This document shows, in pieces, positions 43,678 through 51,998 of a stretch of DNA of 64,000 bases. A model generated the notes under the pieces. It had not been told where the DNA came from. It did not search any database and worked only from the letters and a program-made list of their open reading frames with translations. A program made the translations under genes and the position numbers. Each line of letters starts with the position of its first letter. The stretch's first letter is position 1. The DNA is from Ilumatobacteraceae bacterium (GTDB lineage Bacteria; Actinomycetota; Acidimicrobiia; Acidimicrobiales; Ilumatobacteraceae), in the NCBI GenBank assembly GCA_018401375.1, contig JAGYKR010000010.1, positions 25,073-89,072 on the forward strand, in the 5' to 3' direction.

Positions 43678-44865
43678 ATGCTTCGCTATCTGACAGCCGG
43701 TGAATCCCACGGACAGGCCTTAGTGGTGATCCTCGAAGGCCTCCCCGCCGGGTTGGAGATCACCGTGGAAGAAATCCAAGCGGAGATGGCCAGACGTCGC
43801 CTCGGTTATGGCCGTGGACCTCGTCAGCGTTTTGAAGCCGATGAACTGACCTTGATCGGTGGCGTTCGCCACGGTCGAACCATCGGATCCCCGGTAGCGA
43901 TAGAGATCAAAAACACCGAATGGTTCCGCAGCGATCGGTGGCACAAAGAGATGTCTCCGGCCCCGGGAGCCACCGAACAGGCTTTAACTCAAGTCCGTCC
44001 TGGCCATGCGGACCTCGCCGGGATGCAGAAATACGGCTTCACCGATGCGCGCGATGTCCTCGAACGTGCGAGTGCTCGCGAAACTGCAGCACGCGTGGCC
44101 GCTGGGGCTATCGCCAAGAAACTTCTGTCCCAGATCGGGATCGATGTCTGGTCCCACGTGATCCAGATGGGTTCGGTCCGCGTCCCGTCCGAGGTTGGGC
44201 GACCGCATCGACATGACCTTGACCGGATCGACGAATCCCCGGTGCGCTGCGCCGACCCGGAGACCGCCGACGCAATGGTCACCGAGATCAAAGCGGCCGC
44301 TAAAGACGGTGACTCCCTTGGGGGAGTGGTGGAGGTCTTGGCCTCCGGAGTGCCGGTTGGATTGGGAAGCCATGTCCATTGGGATCGCAAACTTGACGCC
44401 TCCCTAGCCCAAGCGATCATGAGTATCCAAGCTGTTAAAGGTGTGGAGATCGGTGATGGCTTTGAGGTTGCGGGCCGTCGTGGTTCGGCCGCTCACGACC
44501 CGATTCATTGGGACGAGGAGTCACAGAGGTACCGGCGTCGGAGCGACCTCGCGGGCGGGACCGAAGGCGGGATGTCCACCGGCGAGTTGTTGGTGGTTCG
44601 AGCCGCGATGAAGCCTTTGGCTACCTTGAATATTCCAACTCTCGAGACGGTGGACACCGCCACCAAAGAGACCACGGTGTCATTTAAGGAACGCACCGAC
44701 GTCACCGCAGTGCCGGCGATGGGTGTGGTGGCTGAAACGATGGTCGCACTCGTGCTCGTGGCCGAAGCCCAGCGCAAGTTCGGTGGGGATTCGGTCAGCG
44801 AGTTCGTTCGCAATGCCCGTGGGTTCGCGGACTCTATAGGGGCGGTACCGGGCCACGGATCATGA
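43678..44865 (+). CDS. aroC: Chorismate synthase
   Basis: It removes phosphate from EPSP to give chorismate, using reduced FMN. From ATG 43678 the protein is 395 residues, with [72 protein letters not shown] (read as adjoining family blocks) and the C-terminal [13 protein letters not shown]. The frame extends upstream to 43630 into aroE, but the classic start and the -10 element decide for 43678. It overlaps aroK by four bases. Confidence 0.96.
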   Translation: MLRYLTAGESHGQALVVILEGLPAGLEITVEEIQAEMARRRLGYGRGPRQRFEADELTLIGGVRHGRTIGSPVAIEIKNTEWFRSDRWHKEMSPAPGATEQALTQVRPGHADLAGMQKYGFTDARDVLERASARETAARVAAGAIAKKLLSQIGIDVWSHVIQMGSVRVPSEVGRPHRHDLDRIDESPVRCADPETADAMVTEIKAAAKDGDSLGGVVEVLASGVPVGLGSHVHWDRKLDASLAQAIMSIQAVKGVEIGDGFEVAGRRGSAAHDPIHWDEESQRYRRRSDLAGGTEGGMSTGELLVVRAAMKPLATLNIPTLETVDTATKETTVSFKERTDVTAVPAMGVVAETMVALVLVAEAQRKFGGDSVSEFVRNARGFADSIGAVPGHGS

Positions 44866-45392
44866 CCGAACCGCCTAATCGGGACAGTTCAGCGACGCAA
44901 CATCTCGTGATGGTCGGGATGACCGGTGCCGGCAAATCCTCGGTGGGACGGATGCTGGCGGAACGGCTTGGCCAAGAATGGTTGGACACCGATCAAGAGA
45001 TCGAACGGCGCACCTGTCTCTCGGTACGTGAGATTTTTACCGCAGAAGGTGAGCCTGGCTTTCGGTTGATCGAATCAGGGGTTCTTGAAAGCCTGCTCGC
45101 TCACGAGCAGTCCTCGGTGATTTCTACCGGTGGCGGAATTGTTCTTGCGAAATCGAATAGGGAACTGTTGCGGAATCCAGCCCACCGGGTGGTGTGGCTG
45201 ATGGCAGACCCGAAACTCCTTCTCGAACGTGTGCAGATGGGCATGCATCGCCCGCTGCTCGATACCGACCCGGAGGGAACTCTCACGCGGATGTGGGCTG
45301 AGCGTGAGTCCTTGTACCGTGAGGTGGCCGATGTCATCGTTTCGGTGGATCACCGTTCGGTGACCGAGGTAGTGGAGGCGGTTCTGCGATGA
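44862..45392 (+). CDS. aroK: Shikimate kinase
   Basis: It phosphorylates shikimate with ATP. The 176-residue P-loop kinase has [19 protein letters not shown] (Walker A), [20 protein letters not shown] with the shikimate-binding Asp, [17 protein letters not shown] and the lid [14 protein letters not shown]. Start ATG 44862 overlaps aroC (ATGA). aroB follows after 37 bp. Confidence 0.94.
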   Translation: MTEPPNRDSSATQHLVMVGMTGAGKSSVGRMLAERLGQEWLDTDQEIERRTCLSVREIFTAEGEPGFRLIESGVLESLLAHEQSSVISTGGGIVLAKSNRELLRNPAHRVVWLMADPKLLLERVQMGMHRPLLDTDPEGTLTRMWAERESLYREVADVIVSVDHRSVTEVVEAVLR

Positions 45393-45416
45393 AGAACGAG
45401 ATACCAGCGTGCCAAA

Positions 45417-45423
45417 GGGGGAG
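45417..45423 (+). promoter_or_regulatory. Ribosome binding site deciding the aroB start
   Basis: GGGGGAG with a 6-nt spacer before ATG 45430; it excludes the in-frame GTG at 45409. Confidence 0.55.
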
Positions 45424-45429
45424 AGTGCG

Positions 45430-46485
45430 ATGAGCGAACTGGTCACGGTGACGGTGCCCCTTGCGGATCGTTCCTATCGTGTGATTGTCGGCCATGGGGC
45501 CCGCACCAAACTCGCCGACATGATCCCCGAGGGCGTCCGACGAGTGGCCGTGGTGAGCCAGTCAGGAATGCCGTTTACGTTAGAAACCGGTCGCGAGACC
45601 GTGCAGATTGAGATCGGCCACGGCGAGCATCACAAAACCGTGTCCACGATGGAGACCCTGTGTAGAGAGTTCGCCGCTCACGGCCTGACCCGCAACGATT
45701 TGGTGATCGGTTTCGGTGGCGGAATGGTGACGGATGTGGCCGGTTTTGCAGCGGCCTCTTACCACCGCGGCACTGCGGTCATGCATGTTTCCACCACCCT
45801 GCTCGGGATGGTGGACGCCGCGATCGGTGGGAAAACCGGGGTCAATATTCCGGAAGGGAAAAACCTGGTCGGCGCGTTCTGGCAGCCCTCAGGTGTGATC
45901 TGTGATCTGGATGCTTTGGAGACGCTCCCCGAACGTGAGGTGCGGTGTGGGCACGGGGAAATGGCGAAGTACCACTTTCTCACCGGGGAGGATTTGTCGG
46001 CTCTGCCGCTCACCGAGCGGGTAGCGCGCTGTGTGGAGATCAAATCTGAAGTGGTGGCCTCCGACGAACGCGAATCGGGCCGCCGAGCGCTCCTTAACTA
46101 CGGCCACACGCTGGCTCATGCCCTTGAAATCGCTACCGATCATGCGATGGCCCACGGTGAGGCCGTTGCGGTGGGTCTCGTCTTTGCGGCGCATCTTGCT
46201 GAAGTGATGAACCGGATCGATACCGCCCGGGTGGAGGACCACATTCGGGTGGTTGAAGGCGACTACGCGCTGTCGGCTGCGATTCCGGAGGGACTCGCCG
46301 ATGAGTTATTGCTCGAGTTAATGGGGCGCGACAAAAAGGCCATCGAGGGATTGACCTTCGTGCTTGATGGGCCACAGGGAATCGAAGTGGTCCCACAGGT
46401 TCCCGCCGCCAGTGTGCTCGCTGCGCTCCGCCAGATGCGGGCCTCCCAAAGTCCCGGCACGCCCCGGACTACCGTAGGTTCGTGA
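45430..46485 (+). CDS. aroB: 3-dehydroquinate synthase
   Basis: It cyclises DAHP to 3-dehydroquinate with NAD+ and a divalent metal. The protein of 351 residues has DLVIGFGGGMVTDVAGFAAA, TTLLGMVDAAIGGKTGVN, EGKNLVGAFWQPSGVI, the metal-binding NYGHTLAHALE and AHGEAVAVGLVFAAHLAE. Start ATG 45430 follows a strong Shine-Dalgarno. Although aroB acts first of the five enzymes, it lies fourth in the cluster. The stop overlaps aroQ (GTGA). Confidence 0.95.
   Translation: MSELVTVTVPLADRSYRVIVGHGARTKLADMIPEGVRRVAVVSQSGMPFTLETGRETVQIEIGHGEHHKTVSTMETLCREFAAHGLTRNDLVIGFGGGMVTDVAGFAAASYHRGTAVMHVSTTLLGMVDAAIGGKTGVNIPEGKNLVGAFWQPSGVICDLDALETLPEREVRCGHGEMAKYHFLTGEDLSALPLTERVARCVEIKSEVVASDERESGRRALLNYGHTLAHALEIATDHAMAHGEAVAVGLVFAAHLAEVMNRIDTARVEDHIRVVEGDYALSAAIPEGLADELLLELMGRDKKAIEGLTFVLDGPQGIEVVPQVPAASVLAALRQMRASQSPGTPRTTVGS
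46470..46475 (+). promoter_or_regulatory. Possible internal -10 element before aroQ
   Basis: TACCGT inside the 3' end of aroB, ending 6 nt before GTG 46482. Confidence 0.3.
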
Positions 46486-46940
46486 GCACTCCCATGGCTT
46501 CTCGGATCCTTGTCGTGCACGGTCCTAACCTCAATCTGCTCGGCGAGCGCGAACCGGAGATCTATGGTCGCGCGACCTTGGCTGACTACGTGACCCACGC
46601 TCGTGCCATCGCTGCCCCACTCGGGATGGACATCGAGGATCATCAGAGCAACCATGAAGGGGAACTGATCGATCTCATCCATAACGCTCGCGGGCGCACC
46701 GCCGGGATCATTATCAACCCTGGGGCCTTCACCCATTCCTCGTGGGCGATCCATGATGCACTGGCGGCCTACGAGGGACATGTGATTGAGGTTCACATCT
46801 CTAATCCCGACGCTCGCGAACCCTGGCGGCGTACGAGTGTGGTGGCCCCGGTGGCCACCGGTTCGATCAGCGGGCTCGGCATCCATGGTTATGAGATGGC
46901 GGTGCGAGCGATGGCTCGACTGCTCGGCCTGACCGAGTGA
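46482..46940 (+). CDS. aroQ: 3-dehydroquinate dehydratase, type II
   Basis: It dehydrates 3-dehydroquinate to 3-dehydroshikimate. The 152-residue flavodoxin-like protein has VVHGPNLNLLGEREPEIYG, with the catalytic tyrosine, DHQSNHEGELIDLI and INPGAFTHSSWAIHDALAA with the active-site histidine, then EVHISNPDAREPWR. Start GTG 46482 overlaps aroB. It completes the run aroE-C-K-B-Q; aroA and aroG/aroF-type genes are not in the window. Confidence 0.95.
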   Translation: MSTPMASRILVVHGPNLNLLGEREPEIYGRATLADYVTHARAIAAPLGMDIEDHQSNHEGELIDLIHNARGRTAGIIINPGAFTHSSWAIHDALAAYEGHVIEVHISNPDAREPWRRTSVVAPVATGSISGLGIHGYEMAVRAMARLLGLTE

Positions 46941-46947
46941 GCAGACC

Positions 46948-48168
46948 ATGAGTCCGGTTTCGTCTTCCGGCGCAGGATCTAGATCCCCTTCCCGATCACA
47001 GTTGGGGTCTCGTGCATCTGCTGCTGCCATGGACCAAATCGACTATGCCGGTCGACTTCGTCGGGTCCAAACGGTTCTCGGTGAGCGGGCCAGCCTCGGG
47101 CAACCACGGATTTTTCTCGTGACCGACCCGGTGTCCATCCGCTGGACCACCGGGTTTGGGGGATCTTCCGCCTGGTTAGTGATCGCTGATTCGTTTGCTG
47201 CGTTCGGAACCGACGGTCGCTACCTCGAGCGTGTGGAAGCGGAGTTTGCCCTCTCTGGCCTAGATGAGTTCCTCGAGGTGTGCGGTGCGAGTACCCGGGC
47301 CGAAATGGATGACCAGATGTTTGCCCGATTGGGAGGCTCAGGTCACGATCTCGCAGTGGGGTGCAGCGCCGCCCAGGTCACACATTCCCGCTGGAGCGAG
47401 ATCGCCTCCAAGGTCTGTTTGGTGGACGAGGTGGATCCGGTCATCCACCTGCGGCGTCGCAAGGACCCCGCAGAGATTCAACGCATCGAACGAGCAGCAT
47501 CAATCGCCGATCAGGCCCTGGCCGAGACACTCGGATTACTGACGACCGCAGTGTTGCCAACGGAAATGGAGTTTCGCACCGAGATTGAATATCGGATGCG
47601 CCAACTCGGTGCCGATGGCCCGAGTTACGACACGATTGTGGCCTGTGGCCCCGACCACGCTGCCCGACCTCATCATGAAGCCACCCGTCGGCAGATGAAG
47701 GTCGGGGAGACGTTAGTGATCGATGTTGGTGCGCTTGTGGACGGGTATCACTCTGATATGACCCGCAGTTTTGTGCTCGGTGAACCCACCCAACACCAAC
47801 GCGACCTCTACGACTTTCTCGCTGAGGTGCAGGCTGCCGGTCTCGCAGTCGCAGGGCCCGGCGTCATGGCCTGCGAGGTGGACGCCGCCTGCCGAAAGAT
47901 GGTCACTGAACACGGACTAGCGGACTGGTATTTGCATTCCACTGGACACGGGGTGGGCCTTGTGATCCATGAGAATCCGTTCAGCGCCCCAAGGTCATCA
48001 GATGAGCTTGAGGTCGGCGACGTGGTGACTGTGGAGCCGGGCCTCTATCGTGCAGGCTTCGGTGGTCTGCGCATCGAGGACTTGCTCCTCATCACTGAAC
48101 ACGGACATCGCATTCTTACTCACACCTCCAAGGATTCACCATGCCTTCCATCACCACCAACGATCTAA
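46948..48168 (+). CDS. M24 family metallopeptidase (Xaa-Pro aminopeptidase-like)
   Basis: The protein has an N-terminal creatinase-type domain (RIFLVTDPVSIRWTTGFGGS) and a C-terminal pita-bread domain with metal ligands in VIDVGALVDGYHSDMTRSF, HSTGHGVGLVIHENPF and VVTVEPGLYRAGFGGLRIED. It should remove N-terminal residues next to proline. The gene sits between aroQ and efp, the usual place for a PepQ-type gene in Gram-positives. The 27 residues after ATG 46948 are Ser/Arg-rich and not conserved-looking, so ATG 47029 may be the true start. Its end overlaps efp by 28 nt. Confidence 0.88.
   Translation: MSPVSSSGAGSRSPSRSQLGSRASAAAMDQIDYAGRLRRVQTVLGERASLGQPRIFLVTDPVSIRWTTGFGGSSAWLVIADSFAAFGTDGRYLERVEAEFALSGLDEFLEVCGASTRAEMDDQMFARLGGSGHDLAVGCSAAQVTHSRWSEIASKVCLVDEVDPVIHLRRRKDPAEIQRIERAASIADQALAETLGLLTTAVLPTEMEFRTEIEYRMRQLGADGPSYDTIVACGPDHAARPHHEATRRQMKVGETLVIDVGALVDGYHSDMTRSFVLGEPTQHQRDLYDFLAEVQAAGLAVAGPGVMACEVDAACRKMVTEHGLADWYLHSTGHGVGLVIHENPFSAPRSSDELEVGDVVTVEPGLYRAGFGGLRIEDLLLITEHGHRILTHTSKDSPCLPSPPTI
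48130..48134 (+). promoter_or_regulatory. Ribosome binding site of efp
   Basis: AAGGA with a 6-nt spacer to ATG 48141, located inside the end of the peptidase gene. Confidence 0.5.
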
Positions 48169-48704
48169 AGACCGGGATCACGCTGGAGCTCGATAACGGC
48201 CTGTTCCAGGTGATCGAGTTCCAACACGTCAAGCCAGGCAAAGGTGGGGCGTTCGTCCGAACCAAGCTACGCAACATCCGCACCGGCAACGTGTTTGATC
48301 GGACCTTCAACGCTGGGATCAAGGTGGAGCAAGCGATTATCAATCGCGAGGACATGCAGTTCCTCTACCGTGACGGTGAGGAGTATGTGTTTATGAACAA
48401 TGACACCTACGACCAGATGAACCTGACAGCTGCGTCTCTTGGCGAAGTCACTGACTATCTGATTGAGGGCATGAGCGCCCAGATCGGCTTCCACAATAAT
48501 GAGATCATCGGCGCCGAGATTGCAGCCTCGGTGGAACTCACCGTGGCGGTCACCGAACCGGGTGTCCAAGGTGACCGAGTGTCGGGGGCTCGCAAATCCG
48601 CAACCCTCGAGACCGGCAAAGTGATCCAGGTGCCTCTGTTCGTGGAAATCGGCGACAAGCTCAAAGTTGACACCCGCACGGGCGAATACATCACCCGTGT
48701 CTGA
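48141..48704 (+). CDS. efp: Elongation factor P
   Basis: It relieves ribosome stalling at polyproline. The 187-residue protein has the three-domain EF-P layout; domain I starts SITTNDLKTGITLELDNG and its tip loop reads HVKPGKGGAFVR, with lysine 34 at the position that is modified in some bacteria and left bare in others. The C-terminal block is the EF-P signature LFVEIGDKLKVDTRTGEYITR. The start overlaps the peptidase gene by 28 nt with an AAGGA in front. The stop overlaps nusB by 8 nt. Confidence 0.96.
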   Translation: MPSITTNDLKTGITLELDNGLFQVIEFQHVKPGKGGAFVRTKLRNIRTGNVFDRTFNAGIKVEQAIINREDMQFLYRDGEEYVFMNNDTYDQMNLTAASLGEVTDYLIEGMSAQIGFHNNEIIGAEIAASVELTVAVTEPGVQGDRVSGARKSATLETGKVIQVPLFVEIGDKLKVDTRTGEYITRV

Positions 48705-49119
48705 TCACGCCGGCATCAGCCGTCCCGATGAGCGCTCCGACGCCCGCGAGCGGGCCCTGTACCTGCTCTACGAGGCATCCTCCAAGCAGATCCCGCCCAC
48801 TTCTGCTCTCGCTGTGCAAGTGATCGAACCCGATCAGTTAACCCAAGAACTCGTACTCGGCGTTGAGCACCACCAGAGCGATCTCGATGCGTTGATCTCC
48901 GAGTCAGCAAAAGGCTGGAAACTCGAGCGCATGCCAACCCTCGATCTGCATGTGATGCGTCTCGCAGTATTTGAACTTCTGCACCGTGGCTCCGTCCCTA
49001 CGGCAGTGATCTTGAACGAGGCCGTGGACCTCGCAAAGCGGTACTCCACCGATGACAGCGGCCGTTTTGTAAATGGCGTACTCGCTGCCGTAGCGCGTCA
49101 GGTGCGCAGCGACTCATAA
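48697..49119 (+). CDS. nusB: Transcription antitermination factor NusB
   Basis: The 140-residue all-helical protein has RSDARERALYLLYEASS, LVLGVEHHQSDLDALI and LDLHVMRLAVFELLH, followed by VILNEAVDLAKRYSTDDSGRFVNGVLAAV (read as two adjoining family blocks). It binds boxA of rRNA leaders together with S10. GTG 48697 overlaps the efp stop and gives a normal length; an ATG at 48667 inside efp is also in frame and less likely. efp-nusB is a common pair. The pyr promoter begins right after its stop. Confidence 0.92.
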   Translation: MSDHAGISRPDERSDARERALYLLYEASSKQIPPTSALAVQVIEPDQLTQELVLGVEHHQSDLDALISESAKGWKLERMPTLDLHVMRLAVFELLHRGSVPTAVILNEAVDLAKRYSTDDSGRFVNGVLAAVARQVRSDS

Positions 49120-49123
49120 CTGC

Positions 49124-49129
49124 TATCGT
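49124..49129 (+). promoter_or_regulatory. -10 element of the pyr operon
   Basis: TATCGT in the 34-bp nusB-pyrR gap. A start site about 7 nt downstream would give a leader of roughly 18 nt, placing the PyrR hairpin at the very 5' end of the mRNA. Confidence 0.45.
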
Positions 49130-49144
49130 CCTAACAGCCGTGAA

Positions 49145-49164
49145 GGAGGTCCAGTGAGGCCTCC
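49145..49164 (+). promoter_or_regulatory. Predicted PyrR-binding hairpin enclosing the pyrR ribosome binding site and start codon
   Basis: GGAGG (49145-49149) pairs with CCTCC (49160-49164) around the loop TCCAGTGAGG (49150-49159). The loop fits the UCCNGNGAGG core of the published PyrR-binding consensus exactly; the flanking A-U pair is G-C here. The Shine-Dalgarno AGGAGG (49144-49149) forms the 5' strand and the GTG start (49154-49156) lies in the loop. PyrR bound with UMP or UTP should block initiation. Translational PyrR repression of this kind is documented in Mycobacterium smegmatis. No attenuator terminator is visible. Confidence 0.75.
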
Positions 49165-49687
49165 ACGGAAGGAAGAGATGAACCCAACCAAACAGGTCCT
49201 CGGACCTGATGATGTGCAGCGTGCGGCCACACGGATGGCCCATGAGATCATCGAACGCAACCGTGGCCTTGACGATCTCGTCGTAATCGGGATTCAGACG
49301 GGCGGCGTTTGGCTCGCGGAGTTGCTCGGTTCAGAGATCGCTCGGATCCAACATCGGGTCCCGGTCGGATCTATCGACGCATCCTTGTACCGCGATGACA
49401 TCGGTCTACGGCCAGTCAGTCCCGGTGCGGTGAGCGCCATCCCATCCGATGTGAATGGTGCCGTTGTAGTGCTCGTCGACGACGTGCTGTTCACCGGTCG
49501 GACCGTGCGAGCAGCACTTGATGCGCTCAGCGACTATGGGCGCCCGCGTGTGGTGCAGTTAGCGGTGATGGTGGACCGTGGCCATCGCGAACTTCCGATC
49601 CGGCCCGATTACATTGGCAAAAACCTTCCGACCAGCAGCACCGAAACAGTGCTGGTGAGCGCCTCCGGCGTGGAGATCTCGGGATGA
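49154..49687 (+). CDS. pyrR: PyrR: pyr operon RNA-binding regulator / uracil phosphoribosyltransferase
   Basis: The 177-residue type I PRTase-fold protein starts in the predicted PyrR hairpin. Motifs are ATRMAHEIIERNRGLDDLV, GIQTGGVWLAELL, YRDDIGLRPVSPGAVS and the PRPP loop VVLVDDVLFTGRTVRAAL, with VDRGHRELPIRPDYIGKNLP, a hallmark of PyrR. It senses uridine nucleotides and represses pyr expression, and may salvage uracil. The GTG start is followed by an ATG 8 codons later that could be a secondary start. It overlaps pyrB (ATGA). Confidence 0.95.
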   Translation: MRPPRKEEMNPTKQVLGPDDVQRAATRMAHEIIERNRGLDDLVVIGIQTGGVWLAELLGSEIARIQHRVPVGSIDASLYRDDIGLRPVSPGAVSAIPSDVNGAVVVLVDDVLFTGRTVRAALDALSDYGRPRVVQLAVMVDRGHRELPIRPDYIGKNLPTSSTETVLVSASGVEISG

Positions 49688-50715
49688 CCGGACCTGATCA
49701 GACCGGAAATGATCAAACGGGGTCGTCAGCAGCATCGCATTGTCGATCGATCGTCGAACTCGGGCCACAGAGGGTGCGGCATTTGCTGGAACTGACCGAC
49801 CACATGGCCGAGGTCAATCGGCGCCCCAACCCCAAGGTGCCCGCTTTGAGGTCGCGCACGGTGTGCAACATCTTCTTTGAAGACTCCACCCGCACGCGTC
49901 TGAGTTTTGAAATGGCGGCGCGTCGATTGTCTGCGGACACGATGACTTTCTCCGTGGGCCAATCCAGTCTCAATAAGGGCGAGAGCCTGCGCGACACCAT
50001 CGAGACGCTGGCGGCGATGGGGGTGGACGCGTTTGTGGTGAGACATCGTTCCAGCGGGGTGCCGTGGGCGATCAGTCGCTGGACCGATGCCGCAGTGGTG
50101 AACGCTGGGGATGGCTGGCACGCTCATCCAACCCAGGCGCTGTTGGACTGTCATACGTTGATGAGTGAACTGTCGGGGTCCAGCCCGCGGCGTGCGGATC
50201 TGGCCGGGATCAAGATTGCGATCGTCGGCGATATCAAACACAGTCGGGTGGCCCGTAGCGGTATCGCCGCATTTGAGATGCTCGGGGCCGAAGTGATCGC
50301 AGTCGCTCCGCGCACGTTGATTCCCCCGCATTTCTCTACTCCGGTCACCCAAGATCTGGACACGATTCTCCCCGAGATCGATGCGCTGTACCTCCTGCGG
50401 ATGCAGTCCGAACGGATGAGCGGGGCTCTGGTGCCCGATCTGTCTGAATACACGATGCGTTTTGGTCTGACCCCTGAGCGGGTGCAGCGGATGAACGACA
50501 ACGTGGTGGTGATGCATCCCGGTCCGATGAACAGGGGAGTGGAGATCACTGTGGATCCAGCCGAGCTTCCCCGTTCGGTGATCACCAAACAAGTGACCAC
50601 AGGGATCGCCGTGCGGATGGCCGTGCTGTTTGAACTGTTGGGATCCGGAGCAGCCCAAGCGGCACCGGAAACATCGACAGAAGTCGGGTTTGAGTCACAA
50701 ATGGAGGAGCTCTGA
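49684..50715 (+). CDS. pyrB: Aspartate carbamoyltransferase catalytic subunit
   Basis: It makes carbamoyl aspartate from carbamoyl phosphate and aspartate. The 343-residue protein has the phosphate-binding FFEDSTRTRLSFEMAARRL, SLNKGESLRDTI, DGWHAHPTQALLDCHTL and MHPGPMNRGVEI. The first 16 residues (GPDQTGNDQTGS) come from an imperfect 15-nt duplication and are probably not part of the fold. No pyrI regulatory subunit is present. It is translated from an ATGA overlap with pyrR and overlaps pyrC as TGATG. Confidence 0.95.
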   Translation: MTGPDQTGNDQTGSSAASHCRSIVELGPQRVRHLLELTDHMAEVNRRPNPKVPALRSRTVCNIFFEDSTRTRLSFEMAARRLSADTMTFSVGQSSLNKGESLRDTIETLAAMGVDAFVVRHRSSGVPWAISRWTDAAVVNAGDGWHAHPTQALLDCHTLMSELSGSSPRRADLAGIKIAIVGDIKHSRVARSGIAAFEMLGAEVIAVAPRTLIPPHFSTPVTQDLDTILPEIDALYLLRMQSERMSGALVPDLSEYTMRFGLTPERVQRMNDNVVVMHPGPMNRGVEITVDPAELPRSVITKQVTTGIAVRMAVLFELLGSGAAQAAPETSTEVGFESQMEEL

Positions 50716-51998
50716 TGTCGATATTGATCAATGGTGGTCGCATTATCGACCAGACCGGCGAAAGGGTGGCTGATGTCCGAGTGGACCAAGGCCTGATCAT
50801 CGAGGTGGCACCCGGGTTGACCCCTGACCCCGATGAGGTGGTTCTTGAGGCACGAGATTGCGTGATCTCACCTGGTTTCGTGGATCTGCATACCCACCTG
50901 CGCGAACCAGGTCACGAAGAGGCCGAAACCATCGAATCCGGATCTCGGGCCGCAGCCCTCGGCGGCTACACCGCAGTGATCGCTATGCCCAACACAAACC
51001 CTGCCCAGGACTCTGTGGCTGTGGTCGAGTTCGTCAGAGCCCAAGGCCGGGCCGCAGGACTATGTGAGGTGATCCCGTCGGGTTGTATCACCATCGGCCG
51101 TGCCGGAGCACAGCTTGCGCCCTTCGCCGAACTCGCAGCCGTTGGGGTGCGGATCTTCACCGATGACGGCACGGGCGTACAGGATCCGCTGCTCATGCGT
51201 CGGGCCCTTGAGTACGCCGGTGATCTCGACATTGTGCTCGCCCAACATTGTGAAGTTGCCCGACTCACCGAAGGTGCAGTGATGCATGAAGGCGAATGCT
51301 GCAGCCACCTCGGTCTACCTGGATGGCCAGCGGTGGCAGAAGAGATCATGGTGTCTCGGGATATCGATTTGGTGCGCCTGACCGGCACCCCGATGCATTT
51401 CCTGCATCTGTCCACCGCCCGAAGTGTGGGGTTGGTCCGAGCCGCTAAGGCGGAAGGTCTCCCGATCACCGCCGAGGTCACCCCCCACCATCTGAGTTTG
51501 TCCGATGAAATGCTGATGGGGTTTGATCCCACTTTTAAGGTCAATCCTCCGCTGCGCACCCGGGCCGATATCGATGCGCTGAAGGCCGGTCTGGCCGATG
51601 GCACCATCGATGCGCTGGCCACCGATCACGCCCCGCACACCCAGGCATCCAAAGAGTTGCCTCTCGATCAAGCTCCTCCCGGGATGCTCGGCTTGCAGAC
51701 GGCCCTCGGAGTCGCACTCACCCATCTCGATCTGCCGCTCGCAGAGATCTTGGCGGTTCTGAGTTGGAAACCAGCTGCGATCGCCGGCATCGCGGATCGT
51801 CACGGACGGCCAGTGCAGGTAGGTGAGCCGGCAAACCTGACCGTCATCGATCCGCATCAGGTGTGGCGGGTGGTCCCGGGATCATTGGCCAGTCGGAGCC
51901 GCAATACCCCGTATGCAGGCATGGACCTCACCGGTCGTGTTCGCCACACGCTGTTCAACGGCGTCCCCGTCGTCATCGAAGGAGTCCCCCAGAAATGA
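50715..51998 (+). CDS. pyrC: Dihydroorotase
   Basis: It closes carbamoyl aspartate to dihydroorotate. The 427-residue type I enzyme has the zinc ligands in FVDLHTHLREPGHEEAET, AMPNTNPAQDS, HFLHLSTARSVGL, ITAEVTPHHLSL and ALATDHAPHT. Start ATG shares a base with the pyrB stop. The gene overlaps carA by four bases. Confidence 0.95.
   Translation: MSILINGGRIIDQTGERVADVRVDQGLIIEVAPGLTPDPDEVVLEARDCVISPGFVDLHTHLREPGHEEAETIESGSRAAALGGYTAVIAMPNTNPAQDSVAVVEFVRAQGRAAGLCEVIPSGCITIGRAGAQLAPFAELAAVGVRIFTDDGTGVQDPLLMRRALEYAGDLDIVLAQHCEVARLTEGAVMHEGECCSHLGLPGWPAVAEEIMVSRDIDLVRLTGTPMHFLHLSTARSVGLVRAAKAEGLPITAEVTPHHLSLSDEMLMGFDPTFKVNPPLRTRADIDALKAGLADGTIDALATDHAPHTQASKELPLDQAPPGMLGLQTALGVALTHLDLPLAEILAVLSWKPAAIAGIADRHGRPVQVGEPANLTVIDPHQVWRVVPGSLASRSRNTPYAGMDLTGRVRHTLFNGVPVVIEGVPQK

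Noticed and set aside
49726..50658. 310-codon minus-strand frame
   Set aside because: Antisense to pyrB.
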